Assembly (NCBI GenBank): GCA_001600415.1
Contig: BCJX01000001.1
Span: 2,222,271 to 2,286,270, forward strand
Source: Pascua guehoae
Taxonomy: Eukaryota; Basidiomycota; Tremellomycetes; Trichosporonales; Trichosporonaceae
Direction of reading: 5' to 3'
Length of the DNA: 64,000 bases
In this document: positions 35,001 to 46,679 of the stretch, piece by piece
How the letters are laid out: the number at the start of each line of letters is the position of its first letter
Numbering within the stretch: the first letter of the stretch is position 1
Translations under genes and position numbers: made by a program
The notes under the pieces: model-generated
Told to the model about the DNA's origin: nothing
Database searches by the model: none
The model's input: only the letters and a program-made list of their open reading frames with translations

Positions 35001-36195
35001 CGACAGCAGCTCTGTCCAGGTCCCCATGCCCAGGAATGCACCGGACGTTAACAACAATGGTCCCCGCTTCTCCGAGTGGAATGCGCCAAGGGCCGGCCCG
35101 TCGCGCCAGGCTCCTCTCCGGCGCACTCCCACCATCCCGCCCCTGTCCATCCCCCGCGGAGGGGTCTTCTCACAAAATCGCAAATCGAGTTCGGGATACG
35201 GTTCTCTCTTCTCGCGTTGCGCCACGTCTCCGAATGCCACGGATGCGCCCTCCATCTCCCTCATGGAGGTCGTCCCTACCAACCCTGCCCAGCTGCCGGC
35301 TTCCCAACCCGCCATTGATCCCATTGACCCATCCCCTGCGACCGCGGTCCCGGCAGCCCCCGCCCAACCTGGCATTCCCCGAACCACCGCACTTCCCAGC
35401 CTCCCCGCCGCAGCCACTGTCCAGCGCCCGCGGGAGGAATCGCAAGGCTATCGCCAATCCCAGATCACCCCTGCCCTTTACCCTCGTCCAGCGGCACGCG
35501 ACACCACGCATGAAGCAAGGTACGCCACCATCAATTGGGCCCGCGCTCAGCGCCGGCGCACGACGGATGGTCAAGTCACTGGGGTGGACCAGCTGGGTGA
35601 TCTCCCGGGCTCGTCTGGATTTGCCCCGCACGCCGCTCACGAAAGGACGTCAATCGCAGCGGCCCCTTCGGTCGGTGTTACACCGTCTACGACTGTGCCT
35701 ACGGCCGTCGCCACTCAACGGGCCGCCCCACGTCGAGCAGCTGTCCCACATCAAGTGGTTGTCCCACGGCCTGTCGCAGTGCCAACTCAAGTTCCCGGTA
35801 ACGCCCTTGGTGCCAACGGGTCGATGCAGAGCGAGGTCAACGACAGTGTAATCGGCACGGACCGCCGCCCCCGCATGGTTGCTATCAAGTTCGCGGCTCA
35901 TGAAGCGGCTACATGGAACGGGAGGCCGGTGACGAAGAGGGCTCCGGTCGCGCATGCTGCTCTGCCTGCTTCTCTGCCTGCTGCGGCCCCGTCATCTGGT
36001 CTCCTTCAAGTTCCTGGCCAAGCTGCAGCGGTTGCCACGGATGCGGACCCCAACCGCGCCGAGCGCAGTCGCCGGGGTACGACCGCCTCTGACCCCCCGC
36101 GGTTCGCCGACTCGCTCCACCGCCGCCTGCTCGAGGTCAAGCGCGCAGAGGGTCGTGGCGACGGCCGTGGTCGTGGTGGCGTCAACGCGTCGTGA
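32009..36195 (+). CDS. large coiled-coil protein with a TFIIS-N-like region and a histidine-heptad core
   Basis: Three exons: 32009-33842, 33880-33965 and 34006-36195; 4110 nt, 1369 residues. The start has a near-perfect Kozak context (gccaccATG). Residues 1 to about 330 are acidic, Ser/Pro-rich and probably disordered. A coiled coil runs from about 335 to 520. Within it, residues 420-511 form successive heptads of type HxxLxxx, with His at 420, 427, 434, 441, 455, 462, 469, 476, 483, 490, 497, 504 and 511 and Arg at 448. Residues about 580-650, crossing both introns, resemble a TFIIS N-terminal (TND/LW) helical domain: TTIENYGV, YLLYTKIHKVMRKIAAL, RAEKLAKQWELMI. The remaining 700 residues are basic, Pro/Ala-rich and low complexity. 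I do not recognise an ortholog. A transcription or chromatin role is only suggested by the TND-like part. Confidence 0.75.
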
Positions 36196-36565
36196 CCAGC
36201 GTGGCTGTAGCAGGCCGCGGGTGTAGTGTTGGGGTGTGCTGTCAGTATGCTCCTGCCCTGTCAATGCAACTGTCGCTTGGGAAAAAGTCAAGTGTCGCTC
36301 GAGAAAAAGTCAGGTGTCGAGAGAGAAGCGATCTATCCAGAGTTGCTGTGGCTTGAGAACTCTTCACTGCCACTTGAGGGATTGCTGTCGCGCGCGACAT
36401 CCCCCTGTCATCAACAAAGAGGTCAACTGGTGAACTGAACGGTGCTGTCTGCGGATGGATGCATGTAGAAGATGCCAAGTGTGGAGCAAATGCCATATGA
36501 TGTCGAATAATCAGCCCGTGATATCCCCAACTCGCCTCGACGACCGAGGCTCGACGCCCACGGCC
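36196..36565. other. intergenic between convergent genes
   Basis: Contains two imperfect copies of a ~24-bp unit with gaaaaagtcaggtgtcg (about 36276-36325). Otherwise nothing recognisable; both 3' UTRs must lie here. Confidence 0.5.
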
Positions 36566-39310
36566 TCATTCCGAGTCTGAGCCTCCCCCTTGGAGCTGCG
36601 CCTTGTGCTGCGCCTTGCGCTGGGCCTGACGTGCCTTGCGCGCCTCGCGCCACTTGACGACCTCGCGCTGCGCCTCGTAGTCTTCTGGGGAGACAAACGG
36701 CCGGACGAGGCGGTGGAAGCTCGTGTCGACCTTTGTAACGTCTTCGGGGTTGAGCTTGAGGAGGAACGGCATCGCGAGCGACTCCCATGCGTGGTAGCTG
36801 GTGTCAGCGGTGGTTGTGTTCGAGGTGTCCCAGCAGGGATAAATGCGCGTCTAGCCTTGTGGCCTCGTGGCCTTGTGGGCGCGTGGCTCATGGTTGGCTC
36901 TTCCAGGCAACCCAACACCGTTCACAACGCGACACACAACACCGTCACGTCACCCCTGCACCCGCCTCCCTTGCACTCACGCATACTGCCCGCTCGAGTA
37001 CCAATCATACTCGTCGAGCTCGTGCACCTTGTTCACCTCCTGTCCCTGCCACATGGGCCAGAAAAAGGCCGTCGTGTTGAGCACCTGGATCTCCGAGGGG
37101 TGGCTCCGCGCCAGGTCCCAGGGGAGGGCGACAGAGTGCTCGGCCCACTCGTCGCCGTTGAAGAAGCGGTACGACTCGAGCCAGCGCTTGATGAAGGGCG
37201 CGTTGGGGGCGGCGATGATGACGCCGTTCTGCGTGTTAGCTGGTGGAAAGGGGGGTGGTGATGGTTTGCGGGGGAGGGGAAGAGGGGGCAAGGAGAAGGG
37301 AGCGAGGGGCGAAAGGAGGAGGGAAGAGGGGAGGAGTAGAGAGTGGGATCAACCAAGGTGTGTCTCGGGAGTGGGATCGACCAAGGGGTGTTTTGAGAAG
37401 GCCACTGCACCAATGCCCAGTTCATAATGGAGCGGTCGTAGGTCCCGACGACCAAAGTGGCACGCGCTTTCGCTCGCACATAGACATGCGCGTAGGCACA
37501 TGCAACCGGCACACGCCGGCACACTCGACGCCACAGTACCAGCGCACACCTGCGCATGGCCACAACAAACAGCACACCACACACACCACACACACCACAA
37601 CCCGACCCCAGCTGCCCACCTTCACCCCAACCCCATCCCCGCCCCCGACCCAGCCCCCACCTCCGCCAAAACCACAACCCACACGCAACTCACACAAAGA
37701 CCAGTCGGGTCCAGCGGCCCCTTCTGCGAGTTTGGCGACCGCTCCATGCCCATCGTGACGGGGAACGAGAGCAGGTCGTCAAACGGCCGGATACTGCGCG
37801 TCAGCGAGCGTCAAAGCGCGGACCCCAACAAGACGACTCTTGTCCTGGTGACAACGCTGGGATGGTGGCTGAAACGCGGCAGGGTTGTCACGCCACGCCC
37901 CTTGTCGGCGTGCACGCGACGTGGAGGGGTTGGGCGCACGGACGTGCTTGTCGGTGTTGCGCGTACACGTGTTGGTGTTGCGCGATGATGGTTGATCGTG
38001 CGAGGGGGTGTGAGGACATGCGAATGGTACTGCGTACTGCGGGACAGCTAGCTGCGGAGGAGCAGATTGCGGCAGGTGCCAGCGCTGCAGGCCGCTCCCA
38101 AGTCCTTAATCCCCCTCGTCCTCCCCACCTCCCCTGGCCCGACGTACCCCCACCTCGCTCCCCCTCCCCCACGCCCCCACCCACACACACACACACACTC
38201 ACATGTACATGTCAATGTCGAGGTAGATGCCGCCCGACTTGAGGAGCGCCCAGAGGCGCACAATGTCGGCCTGGTGCGCAAAGTGCTTGATGTCGTGGTT
38301 GAAGAAGCGGTTCGGGACCGTCGTCTCGACGAGCGTCAGGTGCGGGACAATCAGGTCCCACCAGGGGCCCTGGGGCATGTACTTGTAGTGGCTGGGGTCA
38401 GTCTGAGAGTGCTGGGAGGGATGTGATGGGATGTGATGTTCTGGTGCGGTCGTGTCGTTTAGTGCGCGTGCTAGTGTGATCGACATGTTGTAGCGCGCTT
38501 TTTCTGTATCCCTTGTCCTGCGCTCTCGGGCACCTCCTTATCAACGTCCCCACGCGCCTCCATGGGTGCGTCTGGCGACCGGCTCCCTGCTTCCCAGACA
38601 GTCGCGGGTAGGCCACTCGGTAGCAGGTATCTGGCCCCACCGCGCCCCACCGATACCTCACACCGCACCCCGCACCCCGCGCGCTCAACACACCCGACAC
38701 TCCCGCACGCGGTGGGAAGACGCAAACCCAGCACTGCGACTCACAAAAAGATGGTCTTGGGCTTGAGATGCTTGATGACACTGCGCACGCTCAAGTAGGC
38801 ATAGTACGGAAACTCGGAGCCCGTCTCGCCCTCGGTGGGCGGCTTGAGGCCGTACACATAGTGCACGGCGTCGGGGATGACGTCGCTGCGCGTCCGAGTA
38901 GTGACGGGCCCGGGCATGTCGTGGGGCACGCCCAGGTCGATGGGGATATAGTCCTTTGGCGACACGAGGAAGGGCGACAGCGTCGACCCGACGCCGAGTA
39001 CGGGGTCGCCGACGGCGGGCCCGAAAAAGCCGCTCCCGCTGCACAGGTAGAGGAAGGCGCAGAGCGCAAAGAGGCAGAGCGCGAGGAGCGGCAGGGGGCG
39101 GCGGCGTATTGGTGGTGGCTGCGTGTTAGCACTTGCTTTGCGTGGGACGAGAGCAAGGGAGGGCGTGCGGGGCTATGCGGGGCTGCCAAGATGGCACACC
39201 TGGCCTGGCACTGCGAGGCGACCGGCACTCACCATCATGTCCCGCCCGTTCTTGACCCAGGTAGGCAGCATGCTGGGGTTGGATCGACTGTAGCGATGGG
39301 AGCTCAGCAT
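36566..39310 (-). CDS. GT32-type glycosyltransferase (DXD), type II Golgi membrane protein
   Basis: Six exons: 39233-39310, 38745-39118, 38203-38391, 37694-37793, 36981-37228 and 36566-36797; 1221 nt, 406 residues. A short N-terminal cytoplasmic part is followed by one membrane anchor (PLPLLALCLFALCAFLYLC) and a luminal catalytic region. Landmarks: IPDAVHYVYGL, FPYYAYLSVRSVIKHLKPK, HYKYMPQGPWWD, HQADIVRLWALLKSGG, then the DXD motif LDIDMY, RPFDDLL, and GLCNGVIIAAPNAPF. These fit the Gly_transf_sug/Och1-related GT32 superfamily, which uses nucleotide sugars with a divalent metal held by DXD. Donor and acceptor cannot be told from sequence; a role in glycan or cell-surface assembly is inferred. 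The last 40 residues are highly charged, with Gln/Lys/Arg-rich repeats. Introns of 114-465 nt are long for this window. Confidence 0.82.
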
Positions 39311-40269
39311 TGTCGTGTTGGTGGTATCGACCGCGGTCAATCAAGGCTCGCAGTCACGGAAATGGGATGCGGGGCGCAGCACGTGATCCAGCAGGTGCAG
39401 CGCAAAGTCTTGTGCGTGTGGCGTGGCCTTGTGAACAAGCTAGGTAGGCTCGTGGTCGACGTCGCTAGTCTAGTCTAGTCGTCGTCGTCGGCGTTGTCGT
39501 CGCAAGCTTGTGACAATTTACGACTACTGTGGAAAAAGGAGATGCGGTATCAACATTTTATCACTTCTGGTACTTGTGACTCGGTGCCTCGGTGCCTCGT
39601 GTCCCGCGTTCTCCGCTATTGTCCACTTGCCTTGGCATTGCTGGCACCAGCGCACTAGCGCACCAGCGGCCAGCGGACCAGTGTGGGTGGGCCCATCGGC
39701 ACATGGCGGCGCATGGCGTACCGACGCTTGGGCCCTTGCGCAGCGACCTCTGCATGCTTGCAGCTCGGCGCACGCGCCAGAAGGGGGTTATGCGGGAACG
39801 GAAAGACCGCTCCCTGAAAGCAGGTTCATGGCTGGCTGCGGGGCTGCGGGGCTGCGTACGACGAGGAGGCACCCTCATTAGTAGACCCAATTAGCAAAGT
39901 CCAATTTCAGAAATTGTAATAGTCCCTTCAGAAGTCCCCGCCCCCGCCCGGCTGTTTCATCCGCGAGGCAGCCATCCCTTTCCGGTGCCATCGGTCTGAC
40001 ATCGCACAGCGTTGTTATCGCAATGCTCTGTCGCGCGTGTCAACAGGCAACATGGATACATTCTTACGACGACCCTCTCCCAGCCCCATTATCCTCACAT
40101 GTGCTCATAACCAGCACACCAGACTCATGCTTCTGGGTCTCGACGAATCCTACTCCCCATTCTACCGGTATCTCTCGCCCTACTCCCCATCCTCCTTCTC
40201 GTCCTACTCCCCATCCTACCTGCCCTACTCCCCATCCTACCTGGCCTACTCCTCACCCTACTTGCCGCC
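39311..40269. other. intergenic, 0.96 kb
   Basis: Upstream of the glycosyltransferase and downstream of the DUF4870-like gene. It has short tagtc and tcg reiterations at 39467-39500 and ends in a tandem repeat that just enters the 3' end of the next gene. No gene was seen. Confidence 0.5.
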
Positions 40270-40279
40270 CTACTCCTCA
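40148..40279. repeat. ~20-bp tandem repeat (cctactccccatcctacctg)
   Basis: Five to six imperfect copies of cctactccccatcctacctg. The array runs to the stop codon of the DUF4870-like gene on the minus strand, so the last codons and 3' UTR lie in or next to it. Confidence 0.75.
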
Positions 40280-41283
40280 TTAACCCAGCGCTCCGCAATC
40301 TCGCCGATATACGGCAACCAGTACCTGCTAAGGCCGTCCTGTGCGTCCTTCCACGCGCGATACGCCGAGTAGAGGGCCGTGCCGATGCCGCCGAGGATGA
40401 GCAACACGCGAATAAACGACGGGAGAGGGATGAGCAGGCTGGAGATGAGGAGGAGCGTGAGGATGGGCGTCGTGAGAAGCGCCGATTGGTACGCTGGGGG
40501 GTCAGTGCTGCAAGAGCAAGACTGCGACCAGCACGTACCGTGAAAGCGGACATAGTCATTCTGGGTCTCGAGGATAAGGAAAAGCAGTGCTGTAGGTCAG
40601 GACATGTGTTACAGGAAGGAAATTCCGCTCGACTTGCACGCCAGTTCCCCGAACGCACCAGTCACAGGACCGCCGAGGTATGTGGCCGCGGCCATGGCGT
40701 CGATACGCCAGCCAAACCGGCTCTCCCAGGCATTGACGCGGTCCTCGCCGCCACCAGAGTAGCTCTCCCCTCCGTTGCCGTAACCTAACGCTGCTTCGGG
40801 GTCGTTGCCAAACGCCTGGTGCGCGGCAGTCGGGTCCGCCGCGGCGCCGCCGCCCTGGTACGAGTTTCCATACGATGACGGGTCGCTGTGTTGCAAAAAG
40901 ATGGGCGGTATACAGATTGGCGACGAGCAGTCGTATGACGGCCGAGGAAGCGCAGGTTGTTGACACGGTGCACGAGAGAAGATTGAAAGTGGAGGCAGAA
41001 ACGGGGGAAGGCGCGTGCGAGAGAAGACGGATGTGATGTGGTCAGCCCCACCCCCCGAATCCTTTGGCCACCATACAAGGCCGCCCCATCGCCAACTCAC
41101 CGAGTAAACCATGGCCGCGCCTTTCCCTTGCCCTTGGACCGGCCGAGCGCGGGCGTCGTCTCAGAGTCGCCCGGCGCGTCGGGAGGGGGCTGGTCTGCGG
41201 GGCGTGAGCGCGCCGTGTCTTGCGTGCGTGGGAGACTCGGGAATCCCGAACGGCCCGGACGACTTACATGGTGAGAAGTTCAT
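40270..41283 (-). CDS. small polytopic membrane protein, DUF4870/Tic20-like
   Basis: Five exons: 41268-41283, 41101-41194, 40659-40885, 40539-40589 and 40270-40493; 612 nt, 203 residues. The first half is hydrophilic and Gly/Ser/Asn-rich. The second half reads WRIDAMAAATYLGGPVTGALLFLIL, then ETQNDYVRFHAYQS, then two long hydrophobic segments (LLTTPILTLLLISSLLIPL and IRVLLILGGIGTALYSAY), and ends ISRYW-type LSRYWLPYIGEIAERWV. The N-D-x-V-R-F-H-A-x-Q-S signature between membrane helices is that of the DUF4870/Tic20-like family of small membrane proteins. The function in fungi is not established to my knowledge. Exon 1 carries only five codons and one base, so the start depends on the splice at 41267/41195. 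Confidence 0.75.
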
Positions 41284-41953
41284 GCTTTGTCGCCGCTCTG
41301 TCGACAGAAAACTCTAGCAAGCACAAAGGCGATGCGGGATGTGGTTGATATGGATGATTGTGGAGGATAGCGAGGCAATATGTTGAATTGGAGATTGTGA
41401 TTGCGGCAGTGTCCCTGTCCTGTCGTGCCCGTGTCCGTGTTGGTTGGTGGCCGCGTACACTTGAGTAGTGAATGGCCACCGACGTCACGCAAACGACGAG
41501 CAACCCAACACAGGTTGGCCTCCTCGGTGCCATTATTTGAAATGATTTTCAAGTGTATTTCTCCCAGGCAGCCCAGCTAGCACAGGCTGGGGGCACACGT
41601 GGCAATGGAGCGATGGAGGCGGTGAATCGGTGACGTCCGCGCTCTCCAGTTACCCCCCACCCCATCTGTGGTCAGGTACGCAGCACAATGAGACATTGTC
41701 CTCCAACCCACCCAACCAACTGCAACACACACTCCTTTAACGCCTTCATCATCGCCGACAACCAGCGGCGACACTGCCCTCCTTCAACTCACTCAACCCC
41801 ACCTTTTATTATCATTACCCATCCACCCATCCACAGAACAGCACAATCAATCAATATACCCCGCTCCACCGTTTGCCTACCATCATAGGCCTGCCTTGCA
41901 CCCGGCCCCCTTGGTAAACGCCCACTTGCAATCGCACCACTGCAGCAGCCACC
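41284..41953. other. divergent promoter region
   Basis: Between the start codons of the DUF4870-like gene (minus) and VRP1 (plus). The VRP1 side (41690-41950) is strongly C/A/T-rich with few G, like other promoters here. Nothing else recognised. Confidence 0.5.
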
Positions 41954-44301
41954 ATGAACGCGGCGCTCCTGCAGCAGATCCAAGGTAGGTTCAACAAATA
42001 CTCACACACCGCTAACGGTTAGCCGGAAAGGGCCTCAAGAAGACTGAGACGAATGACCGCTCCGCACCCGCAGTAGCCGGAGGTCCAGCTGGCGGAGGCG
42101 GTGGCGGAGGCGGAGGCGGCGGAGGTGGTGGTGGTGGTGGTGCGCGCGGACCTTCGGCATCGACACCCATGTCTGGTGCCGACGGGCCAGCTCAACAGCT
42201 TGCAGGTCTCTTTGCAGGTGGCATGCCGCAACTCCGAAAGACGGGTGGTGGAGGAGGTCGTGAGTGATTCTTGCCGTGCTCAATTGCTTTACCCCTCTGA
42301 CTTGCAGGCGGCCCCACGCCCGGCCTAGCCAAGCCCCCGCCGATTCCTGGCGCCGGTGCGCGCGCATCGAAACCCACAGGTGCGCCTCCGCGCCCGCCTG
42401 CTCCGCCTGCTCCCTCCGCACCGGCGCGTGCCCCGCCTGCGCCCCCGCGCCCGCCTCCCTCGGTCCCGAGCCGTGGCCCACCGCGCCCACCGCCGGCACC
42501 ACCGGCTCCTTCCCGCCACGTCCCCGCCCCGCCGCCTGCGCCGTCTCGTCACGTCCCCACACCCCCTGGCCGAGCGTGAGTTGTCTGACGTTTGATTCTG
42601 TGGTCCCAGTTAACAGCCAGCCCGCCCGCGCCACCCCCTGCGCCGCCGGCCCACTCGTCTCCGGCCCGTGCTCCCCCTGCACCTCCTCGCCCGCCTCCTG
42701 CTCCGCCCCGCGCACCACCTGCTCCTCCTGCACCGCCCTCTCCTCCCCCGGCGCCTGCACACAGGGCGCCGTCGCTCCCGAACCGCGCCCCACCTGCTCT
42801 TCCTGGCCGTACAGCACCACCGCCCCCGCGCCGTCCGTCGCACGGTGATTCTGGCCGTCCTGTACCCCCGCCTCCTCCCCGTTCGTCTCCAGGAGGCGGG
42901 CGCGCAGTGCCGATGCCCCCGCCCCTGCCGAACAGGGCTCCCACGCTTCCCAGTCGCCCAGGCGGTGCAGCTCCGGGTGTGAGTTTCAGATAACCCCTAA
43001 AGAATGACGATATACTCACCTCGCAGCGTGCCGTGCCCCCACCGCCGCCGCGTCACGGAAGCGGAGGCTCGACGTTGACGCCGCCTCGTGCTCCCCCGCC
43101 GCCGCCGCGCCCAACTGGGCCCCCGACACTCCCGTCGCGTCACTCTCCGGCCCCGCCGTCGCGCCACATCCCCGCCAAGCCTCCAACCCCTCCATCGCCC
43201 GAGCCGGCCGCCCCGCCCCTCCCGCGCCGTCCTGGCGGAGCGGCGAACTCGATGTACGGTAGTTCAGCTCCCATGCCGCCGCCGCCGTCCCGCAATGTTG
43301 CGCCTCCGGCACCACCCCCTCCACCTCCCCAGCGCACTGNTCCGGCTCGGCACATTCCGTCGCCTGAGCGTCAAGACGACTCCCCGCCGCCGCCCCCGTC
43401 CCGCAATGCTGCGCCTCCNGCACCACCCCCTCCNCCTCCCCAGCGCACTGCTCCGGCTCGGCACATTCCGTCGCCTGAGCGTCAAGACGACTCGCCGCCT
43501 CCGCCGCCGCAGGGCAGGAGTCCCGCGGCGATTGCCATGATGAACGCTGGCCGAGTGGTGAGATGACGCCCTAGCCACCGTGCTAACACTGTAGCGCGCA
43601 ACCAGCAACCCGACTGTGCAGGTTCACCAACCCGAGCCCGACGATGCACCGCCGCCCCCGCCCATGGGGATGAGCCCCGCTGCGCGCGCCATGGCTGCTG
43701 CTGGTCGAGTGGTGAGTCTTTTGGTTGGAACTGACAGCACGAGCTCACACTTGTAGCGTGCGCCCAGTAACCCACTGCCGTCCCCTCCGTCGGCGCCCAG
43801 CCCGCCTCCGCAGCGTGCGCCTCCGCCCCCGCAGCGTACGCCGCCTCCTCCTCAGCGCTCGACACCAGAGCCTCCCCAGCGCTTGACACCAGAGCCTCCC
43901 CAGCGCTCTGTGCCTGAGGCTCCTCCCCCGCCCCCCGGCCCCAGCCCTGCCGTGAGTTGGAAAGTGTCCCAAGACAAGAATACCCCCTCTGACACGCAGC
44001 GCATCCAACGTCCGACATCGTTTGTGCCCCCACCCCCGCAGCACCTCGCGCCGCCCCAAAAGGCGCGCCCGGCATCCGTGTCGCTCTCGACGCCCGCCAA
44101 CGGGCACATTGCACACGTGCCCGAGCCGCCCGCCGTGGTCGGTAACTGGACGTTTGCGATGAAGGGCATGTTCCCCCCGCCCCGGCCGTGGGTTGGCGGA
44201 CAAAAGTGAGTCGACGAGTGTACAAGCGTGGGCGTTGCTGACGGGCCAGGACGTATGCGAGCGGTAACGTAAGGGGCGGTGGTGTGGGCTACAATGTCTG
44301 A
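41954..44301 (+). CDS. VRP1: verprolin / WASP-interacting protein (WIP) homolog
   Basis: Nine exons: 41954-41984, 42023-42259, 42308-42575, 42621-42978, 43027-43557, 43595-43711, 43757-43951, 44000-44205 and 44250-44301; 1995 nt, 664 residues. The N-terminus is an actin-binding WH2 motif (NAALLQQIQAGKGLKK), split by intron 1. A 17-residue Gly run follows. Most of the rest is proline-rich with many PPPPP and APPAPP stretches for SH3 and profilin binding. The C-terminus, GMFPPPRPWVGGQKTYASG, resembles the WASP-binding end of verprolin/WIP. Role: links WASP (Las17) to actin nucleation at endocytic patches. The 48-nt intron at 43952-43999 is divisible by three and has no stop, so retention would add 16 residues. 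Three ambiguous bases (43340, 43419, 43434) lie in a tandem repeat. Confidence 0.88.
43286..43507. repeat. 111-bp in-frame tandem duplication in VRP1
   Basis: Two nearly identical 111-bp units (37 codons each), beginning at the SRN-(V/A)-AP codons and running through PARHIPSPERQDDSPPPPP. All three N bases of the gene fall in these units, as if reads from the copies could not be separated. Confidence 0.85.
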
Positions 44302-44765
44302 TTGGGAATGAATACAACGTACAGCGTACACGAAGCCTAGGCTGCAGTAGAATGTCTATGGATCTGGATAAAGGTTTGAGCGGGATGTGTGAGCGGGGAG
44401 TGTACGTGCAGTGACGATACCGTCGTCATGGAACTGCGTGCACGCCGGGAACCGAACTCGCCAGTGCTAGTGGGTATGGAGTGGCTGCATGCACAAACTC
44501 GAACTCGCAAAGCTCGTGCTCGTACCTCGTTCCTGCCGAAACGCGGGACCCCACGCTCCGGTGCCCAATTTGAATGTTTGGGAATTAGGTGGTGACGTGA
44601 TGACGCGCTATCGACTTTTTCCAGACACCCACGAGACAGGACCAAGACAACGAGGCTGTTTTCTCGCCTTAAGGACTGAGGACTGGTTACACTCGCACGT
44701 CTTTCTACTTGCTCCCCGCTTCGTTCGCGCACACGACCAACCCCCCAACCTACTACATACCCAAC
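44302..44765. other. intergenic, upstream of MET14
   Basis: Promoter region of the APS kinase gene. A gtgacgtgatgacgc stretch at about 44592-44606 is notable, but it is not the CACGTG core expected for Cbf1/Met4-type control. No gene was seen. Confidence 0.45.
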
Positions 44766-46217
44766 ATGGCGACCAACATCACCTTCCACCCGGGCGCGGT
44801 GACGCACGACGAGCGCGCGGGGTTTATCGGCCAGCAGGGCGCGACGATTTGGTTTACCGGGCTGTCGGCTTCGGGCAAGGTGAGTTTGGTGGCGGTGGGG
44901 GGCGGGGGGGGGCGGGGGGGCAACGTGGTGTCGGCGTCGGCGTTATGGGAAGGGTGGTGTCGGCGTCGGCGTTGTGGCAAGGGCGGTGTCGGTGTCGGCT
45001 GTAGGCTGTGGGTGAGGCTGGTCGGGGGCGTAGGGTGTTGTGCGATCTGGCGCGTTGTCGCCTAGGCGGTAGGCTGGCAGCCATCGACGGCAGACGCGGT
45101 TGATCCCCGCTAGTAGGGCGTGGTCGGCGGTGAATCCTGGCGGACGGGGTGTGAGCGGGGTGGGGGCGGTGGAGACGACGTCGTCTTGCTGGACGATTCT
45201 TCGACGTCCGCGTCTAGGCGTGGCCTCGTCTCCTTGCCTTGCCTCTCCTGGCTCTCCTTGCCTCCTTGCCTCCTTGCCTCCTTGCCTCCTTGCCTCCTTG
45301 CCTCCTTGCCTCCTTGCCTCCTTGCCTCCTTGCCTCCTTGCCTCCTTGCCTCCTTGCCTCCTTGCCTCTCGCTGCTTCTCCTTGCCTCTCCTTGCTTCTC
45401 CTTGCTTCTCCCCGCCTCCTGGCCTCTCCGTGCCTCTCCATGCCTTTCCTTGCCTTTCCTTGCCTCTCATCGTATCCCCTTGCCTCCCCTTGCCTCCCTC
45501 GCCTCTCCTAGCCTCTCCCAGCCTCTCCCAGCCTCCCCCTGTTCTCTCTCCCTTATTGCCCTCTCCTCGACCGACACTGACCCCAGTCCACCATCGCCAC
45601 GGCGCTCGAGCAGCACCTCCTCCACAAGGGCCTGCACAGCTTCCGCCTCGACGGCGACAATATCCGTTTCGGCCTAAACAAGGATCTCGGCTTTGACCCC
45701 GCCTCGCGTGTCGAGAACGTGAGTGGTGCCTTGAGTGTCTTGGAGTTGTGGGCATGGGACAGAAGATCCGGGGTTGGGGTTTGGGTTGGGGGTGGGGGTG
45801 GGGGTGAGGGGAGTTGGGCTTGTTGGGCGGTGTAGGGGGATGTGGCCTGCTCGTCTCGATTCGGTTGCGAGTTGAGACCGAGGCCGGGGACCGGGGTTGC
45901 AGGGTACGCTACCCACCGGTTTAGTCGTGTGGATGGTTTGGGATCAACGACGGACTGGGTTGTGAGCATTGGTGGAAGGTGCCCCGCAGTGACTGCTCGG
46001 TTACGTACCCGCCCTTGCCGTCGGTGGACGTGCGCGTGCGCGTGTTCGCATCGCTACCCCGGGCTGTGCCATGGCCGTCGTGGGCGCGTTGGCATTGGCT
46101 GTGCGGTGCGATGCCCCACCTCGTCCCTGGGCTAGGTCTCGACTGTCCGTCTCTGCATTCTGCCTCGCCCAACTATCCTACTCTGCCTGTCCTCCCCCAC
46201 CTGTCCAACTCTCGAAC

Positions 46218-46255
<38 letters not shown>

Positions 46256-46679
46256 TTCCCGACACACTCCCCATACCATAACAAGAACATGCCCAGCTAA
46301 TGCGCAGATCCGCAGGATAGGCGAAGTCTCCCTTCTGTTCGCCTCGAGCTGCTCGCTCGCGCTCACGGCCTTCATCTCGCCCTACACGTCCGACCGCGAC
46401 CTCGCGCGCACGCTGCACGCAAAGCACTCGCCGCCCATCCCCTTCATCGAGGTCTACGTCGACGCGCCGCTGAGCGTCGTCGAGCAGCGCGACCCAAAGG
46501 GCCTGTACAAGAAGGCGCGCGCGGGCGAGATTAAAGAGTTTACCGGCATTAGCGCGCCGTACGAGGCGCCCGCCCAGCCCGAGATTCACATCAAGACGGA
46601 CGAGGTCGATGTGGCCGGCGCCGTCGACATTGTCGTAAAGTACCTCGAAAAGGAGGGTATCATCAAGACCGAGGCGTAG
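44766..46679 (+). CDS. MET14: adenylylsulfate (APS) kinase
   Basis: Three exons: 44766-44879, 45587-45718 and 46308-46679; 618 nt, 205 residues, the normal length for fungal APS kinase. The P-loop GLSASGKST spans the first intron. It is followed by [31 protein letters not shown], the conserved [24 protein letters not shown] and [18 protein letters not shown]. It phosphorylates adenosine 5'-phosphosulfate to PAPS in sulfate assimilation. The N-terminal [14 protein letters not shown] is the usual lead-in. The two introns (707 and 589 nt) are among the longest in the window; the first carries an 8-bp minisatellite and the second a run of 35 C. The gene is convergent with the karyopherin gene. 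Confidence 0.93.
45256..45367. repeat. 8-bp minisatellite (ccttgcct) x 14 in MET14 intron 1
   Basis: Fourteen head-to-tail copies of ccttgcct with essentially no divergence, followed by about 170 bases of degenerate ccttgcctctc-like sequence. It lies wholly inside intron 1. Confidence 0.92.
46219..46253. repeat. homopolymer of 35 C in MET14 intron 2
   Basis: An uninterrupted C run about 55 bases upstream of the acceptor at 46306-46307. Its true length is uncertain because such runs are hard to sequence. Confidence 0.85.
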
